This document shows, in pieces, positions 52,901 to 55,696 of a DNA stretch of 55,696 nt. The translations under genes were made by a program, and so were the position numbers. The notes below the pieces were generated by a model. That model saw only the letters and a list, made by a program, of their open reading frames with translations. It made no database searches and was not told the origin of the DNA. The stretch comes from Synechococcus sp. Cruz-7E5 (GTDB lineage: Bacteria; Cyanobacteriota; Cyanobacteriia; PCC-6307; Cyanobiaceae). Position 1 is the stretch's first letter; each line of letters starts with the position of its first letter. The stretch is from positions 1 through 55,696 of the forward strand of contig NZ_JAGQCE010000018.1 in assembly GCF_024345995.1 (NCBI RefSeq), given 5' to 3'.

Positions 52901-52932
52901 TTGACTCTCCAGTGGACAGGAGACCATACGGT
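52901..52932 (+). promoter_or_regulatory. MerR-type promoter with 20-bp spacer before DUF305 gene
   Basis: TTGACT (-35) and TACGGT (-10) are separated by 20 bp holding the dyad TCTCC-N8-GGAGA. Over-long spacers with a central dyad are the hallmark of MerR-activated promoters. The first eleven bases, TTGACTCTCCA, and the following CAGGAGAC are identical to the promoter at 54450-54481. It drives the DUF305 gene at 52955. Confidence 0.7.
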
Positions 52933-52954
52933 TGGCCAGTTCCGCCTTCCAGCG

Positions 52955-53674
52955 ATGCGCCACTCCTGGCTTCCCGCCCTCCTGATCAGCCTCGGCGCGC
53001 TGTCTCTGGCAGCTCCTGCTGCGCGGGCGCAGATGGATCCCGCCATGGATCACCAACATCACAACCACTCGATTCCGACGCCTAATCCCATGGCGGCACC
53101 CATGGACCATGGAGCCCATGCCCATGACGTGGGCCCCGCCGGCGCCACCTACGACCTGCGCTTCATCGACGGCATGGTGCAGCACCACACCGGCGCCCTA
53201 CGGATGAGCGAGTTCATCTTTGACATCGGAGAGCCCGGTGTGGGGTCGCTTGGCAAGTCGATCTGGCGCGATCAGGCCAATGAGATCCGGGCGATGGGCC
53301 TCTGGCGCAAGGCCTGGTACCCCGAGGCGCCGAACTTTCCGGTGGCACTGGCACCCGGGGGTGATCCCAACAGTCTTTCGGGCCTCACTCGCATGAGTCA
53401 GACCCAGATCGAGGGGATGCGCATGATGGGCTCCGGACCCACCAGGGAGAACCGCGTGGTGTGGTTTATCGAGGGCATGCTCGAGCACCACGGCGGCGCG
53501 CTGATGATGGCCCACGACGCCCTGGCCAAGAGCACCAACACGACCATCCGGCGCTTCGCAAGGGACGTGATCCTGGCCCAGAGGGCCGAGATCATCGAGC
53601 TTCGCCGCATGCTGGCGGTGGAGGGATTACGCAAGCCTGAATATCACAAATTCGACGCTCTGTTCCGGCTCTGA
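52955..53674 (+). CDS. Secreted DUF305 protein, His/Met-rich
   Basis: A signal peptide (WLPALLISLGALSLAAPAAR) leads to a metal-ligand-rich segment (MDPAMDHQHHNHSIP and MDHGAHAHD) and a DUF305 domain with two paired-His helices: RFIDGMVQHHTGALRMSEF and FIEGMLEHHGGALMMAHDAL. DUF305 proteins are ferritin-like and often found with copper or silver genes. The 30-base 3' overlap with the PepSY-TM-like gene makes the two transcripts antisense at their ends. The MerR-type promoter lies 23 bases upstream of the ATG at 52955. Confidence 0.8.
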   Translation: MRHSWLPALLISLGALSLAAPAARAQMDPAMDHQHHNHSIPTPNPMAAPMDHGAHAHDVGPAGATYDLRFIDGMVQHHTGALRMSEFIFDIGEPGVGSLGKSIWRDQANEIRAMGLWRKAWYPEAPNFPVALAPGGDPNSLSGLTRMSQTQIEGMRMMGSGPTRENRVVWFIEGMLEHHGGALMMAHDALAKSTNTTIRRFARDVILAQRAEIIELRRMLAVEGLRKPEYHKFDALFRL

Positions 53675-53928
53675 ACCTCACCGATCAGCAAGCCCAGGCC
53701 CGATCCCGCCACCACCAGCGTGAGCACCCCGAGGACGGCGGAGTAAAAAGGCTGGATGTTGATCAGCCCGAAGTTGCCGGTGTGCAACTTCATCAACCAG
53801 AAGGCCTCGATCCCCTGGGACGAGAGCAGGCCGTAGAGGGAACCGGAGAGAGCGGTGACGATAATCGGCAAGGCAGCCAGAGGCACGAGGGCGCGATGCA
53901 GACGGCGCAGTTGATTGTGGCGCTTCAT
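53644..53928 (-). CDS. PepSY-TM-like small membrane protein
   Basis: The 94-aa protein has two membrane segments (ALVPLAALPIIVTALSGSLY and YSAVLGVLTLVVAGSGLGLL) and L-H-R at residues 10-12 plus MKLHTGNFG between the helices, as in PepSY-associated TM proteins that carry histidines for haem or metal. It is the third gene of the DUF3721 operon; its ATG overlaps the stop of the preceding gene (ATGA at 53925-53928). A membrane partner for the small periplasmic metal-binding proteins is inferred. Confidence 0.7.
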   Translation of the reverse strand: MKRHNQLRRLHRALVPLAALPIIVTALSGSLYGLLSSQGIEAFWLMKLHTGNFGLINIQPFYSAVLGVLTLVVAGSGLGLLIGEVQSRNRASNL

Positions 53929-54161
53929 TCGTTCTGCAGGGCCTTGTGCAGCGCCTGCTCATTGGCGCAGGGCATCCAGGCCCCGCCCATCGCAAACACC
54001 CCCTTGCACTTCAGCTGGACAGCGCGCCGCTCAGCCTCCTGGCGCGTTGCGTACATCCCCTTGGAATGGGCAGCGGCGGGAGCCGGATTGACCCAGGGGT
54101 CAACGGCGGCGGCCGCGACCACCAGGGCGAGCAGCAGGAACCTCGTCAGGGCTCCAGACAT
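53925..54161 (-). CDS. DUF3721 protein, second copy
   Basis: The 78-aa secreted protein has a signal peptide (LTRFLLLALVVAAAAVDPWV) and a DUF3721 unit: CKGVFAMGGAWMPC from C52 to C65, with M58 and M63. The paired Cys and Met at fixed spacing suggest a soft-metal site. ATG 54161 is used because it directly precedes the signal sequence; 54191 and 54230 are in-frame upstream choices. It lies 31 bases after the first DUF3721 gene and overlaps the PepSY-TM gene. Confidence 0.75.
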   Translation of the reverse strand: MSGALTRFLLLALVVAAAAVDPWVNPAPAAAHSKGMYATRQEAERRAVQLKCKGVFAMGGAWMPCANEQALHKALQNE

Positions 54162-54192
54162 AGGCTGAACTGGGCTGGTGAGCTGGGTCATC

Positions 54193-54423
54193 TCATTTCG
54201 ACTTCGAGATCGCCTTCTGATAGGCGGCAAAGGAGCTGCAGGGCATCCACTCTTTACCCATCACAAAGGAGCCGCTGCAGGCGAGTTGCTTGGCCCGTTG
54301 TTCAGCAGCCGCCTTGGTGGGGAACATGTCGTTTGCCTGGGCGCGGGAGGCAACCGGAGCCACGATCACCGGCGTAGCGACCAGGCCCGCCGTGAGCAGC
54401 GAGAGCAGACCGGATCGCGACAT
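54193..54423 (-). CDS. DUF3721 protein, first copy
   Basis: The 76-aa secreted protein has a signal peptide (GLLSLLTAGLVATPVIVAPV) and a mature part of about 46 residues: MFPTKAAAEQRAKQLACSGS with C49, then the motif ending WMPC at 62. The C-x-G-x-F-x-M-G-x-x-W-M-P-C pattern repeats in the next gene with identical spacing, so the two are paralogues. It is first in the operon, 27 bases downstream of the -10 of a MerR-type promoter. Confidence 0.75.
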   Translation of the reverse strand: MSRSGLLSLLTAGLVATPVIVAPVASRAQANDMFPTKAAAEQRAKQLACSGSFVMGKEWMPCSSFAAYQKAISKSK

Positions 54424-54449
54424 GGCAGGAGATGGATGGGACTGAATGG

Positions 54450-54481
54450 AGTTTAGAGTCTCCTGATGAGTGGAGAGTCAA
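54450..54481 (-). promoter_or_regulatory. MerR-type promoter with 20-bp spacer before the DUF3721 operon
   Basis: On the minus strand TTGACT and TAAACT are 20 bp apart around TCTCC-N8-GGAGA, the same dyad as at 52901-52932. The promoter lies between the DUF3721 operon and the divergent merR gene, the usual arrangement for a MerR regulator that also controls itself. Confidence 0.75.
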
Positions 54482-54521
54482 GTTTTTGGAGATTGGCCTC
54501 CGCAAGCAGCCATGCACCGGC

Positions 54522-54911
54522 ATGAAGATCGGCGCCCTGGCCTCCCGCAGTGGTGTCCCGGTCAAGACCCTGCGGTACTACGAAGAACTGGGACTTCTGC
54601 CTGCGATTGGTCGCAGCGAGGGTGGTTACCGCCTGTTTGCTGAGGACAGCCTTACCAGGCTCGAGTTCATTCGCCGGCTCAAGGCTCTCGGGCTCACACT
54701 GGAAGAGATCCAGAGCTGCCTGGCTGTTCACGATGCCGGTGAACTGCCATGCAACGACATCCAGGTGATGCTCAACCACCAGATCGAGCGCATTGATGCC
54801 CGGATGAAGGAGCTGCGTCAGTTACGAGGCGAGCTGCAGGGATTACTTGCCGACTGGCAGAACGATCCCACCAAGCAGGGTGGGGTGATCTGCCCCAATC
54901 TCAAAGTCTGA
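54522..54911 (+). CDS. MerR-family transcription regulator
   Basis: The 129-aa regulator reads MKIGALASRSGVPVKTLRYY, EELGLLPAIGRSEGGYRLFA (winged helix), then a dimer coiled coil NHQIERIDARMKELRQLRGE. Cysteines are at C66, C77 and C124 (ICPNL); this set differs from the CueR, ZntR and MerR(Hg) ligand patterns, so the inducing metal is unclear. The ATG at 54522 gives the usual family start; the frame upstream to 54432 overlaps the operator. It is divergent from the DUF3721 operon and is inferred to act on both dyad promoters. Confidence 0.85.
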   Translation: MKIGALASRSGVPVKTLRYYEELGLLPAIGRSEGGYRLFAEDSLTRLEFIRRLKALGLTLEEIQSCLAVHDAGELPCNDIQVMLNHQIERIDARMKELRQLRGELQGLLADWQNDPTKQGGVICPNLKV

Positions 54912-54940
54912 GTCAACTCCAGCCCCAGACGTCTGACGAG

Positions 54941-55441
54941 ATGCTCCTGATCCCTGGCCTGCTGCTGGGCCTGCAGCTGCTGCTGGGGCTCGCTCCGTCG
55001 GCTCTGGCCGAACGCACAGGCCGTGCCGTGGTGCTCTCGATCGGCGATGGCGACACGATCCGCGTGCGGCAGGGCCCGCGCCTGATCACCGTGCGGCTGG
55101 CCTGCATCGATGCACCTGAGCTGGATCAGGCCACCGATGGAGTCAGGGCCCACCGTTATCTGAAGACGCGTCTGACGATCGGCTCCAGCGTGACCCTCAG
55201 GCCGCAGACCATGGATCGCTTCGGCCGAACCGTGGCAGAAGTGATTGGCAAAACCAACCTCGGCCTGGCGATGGTGGAACACGGCGAAGCCTTCGTCTTC
55301 CGCCGCCACCTGGCCAGCTGCGACACCAAGCGGTATCTCGACGCGGAGGCACGGGCGATGCGCAGCCGCCTCGGGGTCTGGGCAGTGCCCGGAGGCATCA
55401 GGCGGCCGTGGGACTTTCGAAGGGGGAAGAGAGCCCGTTGA
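54941..55441 (+). CDS. Secreted thermonuclease-like (SNase) nuclease
   Basis: A signal peptide (LLIPGLLLGLQLLLGLAPSA then LA) precedes an SNase fold: VLSIGDGDTIRVR with the Ca2+-binding Asp, VRLACIDAPELDQ with the catalytic Arg, DRFGRTVAEV and GLAMVEHGEAFVF. It cleaves DNA or RNA outside the plasma membrane. The length of 166 aa fits the family. It follows merR by 29 bases on the same strand and so may be read through from it. Confidence 0.8.
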   Translation: MLLIPGLLLGLQLLLGLAPSALAERTGRAVVLSIGDGDTIRVRQGPRLITVRLACIDAPELDQATDGVRAHRYLKTRLTIGSSVTLRPQTMDRFGRTVAEVIGKTNLGLAMVEHGEAFVFRRHLASCDTKRYLDAEARAMRSRLGVWAVPGGIRRPWDFRRGKRAR

Positions 55442-55609
55442 CGGGCACAACGAAAAGGGCGGCTTCCCCCAGGACCAATGGCACCGTTACAAAACGCAAA
55501 AGCATGCTAAGTTTTGAAAGACAGACATCCGCTGTTGCGGTTTGCCGAATCTCTGGATCGGTTTCTGTCCTACCTACCCGCTCCTTCCGGGGCACACACT
55601 CACGCTCTC

Positions 55610-55696
55610 ATGACCACCACCCTTCAGCAGCGCCAGGGCGCGTCTGCCTGGAGCCAGTTCTGCGAGTGGGTCACCTCCACCAACAACCGCCTCTAC
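55610..55696 (+). CDS. psbA: Photosystem II D1 protein, N-terminal part (cut by window edge)
   Basis: The last 87 bases encode [20 protein letters not shown], then VTSTNNRLY, the start of the photosystem II D1 reaction-centre protein. D1 holds the chlorophylls, QB and manganese ligands and is rapidly replaced in light. The 168-bp gap before it (55442-55609) is AT-richer and contains the likely promoter (TTACAA at 55487), but I cannot place the -10 with confidence. Confidence 0.9.
   Translation, partial: MTTTLQQRQGASAWSQFCEWVTSTNNRLY

Overview
The window comes from a GC-rich picocyanobacterium of the Cyanobium/freshwater Synechococcus type. The evidence is a psbA (photosystem II D1) start at the right edge, a complete phycocyanin beta gene (cpcB), a high-light-inducible protein, and CsoS1D, a shell protein of alpha-carboxysomes. 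There is also a phytochelatin synthase and many small cyanobacterial proteins of unknown function. Most of the window is dense chromosomal coding sequence. The left 11 kb is an accessory island, and 47.7-50.8 kb is a lower-GC glycosyltransferase patch.

Left island (1-10.9 kb). An IS5-type transposase start and broken rhuM and GNAT genes are followed by two toxin-antitoxin loci: a BrnT-like/CopG-like pair fused in one frame, and an AbrB/VapC pair. Next, all on the minus strand, is a type I restriction-modification locus: hsdM with an extra N-terminal helix region, and hsdS split by a one-base frameshift. It runs directly into a RibD-type deaminase fused to a GHKL/RecG-like ATPase. After an intergenic pair of direct repeats comes a GIY-YIG/DUF4357 protein. 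No hsdR is present. Upstream of hsdM lie a cut IS21 istB remnant and a cut IS110 transposase that abut each other.

Core region (10.9-47.6 kb). A tightly overlapping Mrp-type Na+/H+ antiporter operon (C-D-E-F-G-A'-B) is followed by an M23 peptidase, a phytochelatin synthase and a divergent membrane Fe-S/cNMP-binding protein. Then come gap1, gltS, a Ca2+/H+ exchanger, a solute-binding protein, an SGNH hydrolase with RTX repeats, a CrtH-like oxidoreductase and hli. After these are a large DUF2339 membrane protein, a purine/xanthine-type permease, an SDR gene, rdgB, csoS1D, a VOC protein, DUF2808, a GST-like protein, an orphan cpcB, a 2OG-Fe(II) oxygenase, a Rieske oxygenase, umuDC with a LexA box, and a methyltransferase.

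Right part (47.7-55.7 kb). Two glycosyltransferases (one fused to an HD-like domain) are followed by coiled-coil and secreted proteins, then a compact putative metal-response module. This module is a MerR regulator with two tandem DUF3721 proteins and a PepSY-TM-like protein on one divergent transcript, plus a His/Met-rich DUF305 protein transcribed towards them. Two promoters with 20-bp spacers share a TCTCC/GGAGA dyad, one before the DUF3721 operon and one before DUF305, so the four genes look like one MerR regulon. A secreted thermonuclease and the start of psbA close the window. The MerR/DUF3721/DUF305 regulon and the deaminase-ATPase in the restriction locus are the best candidates for undescribed biology.
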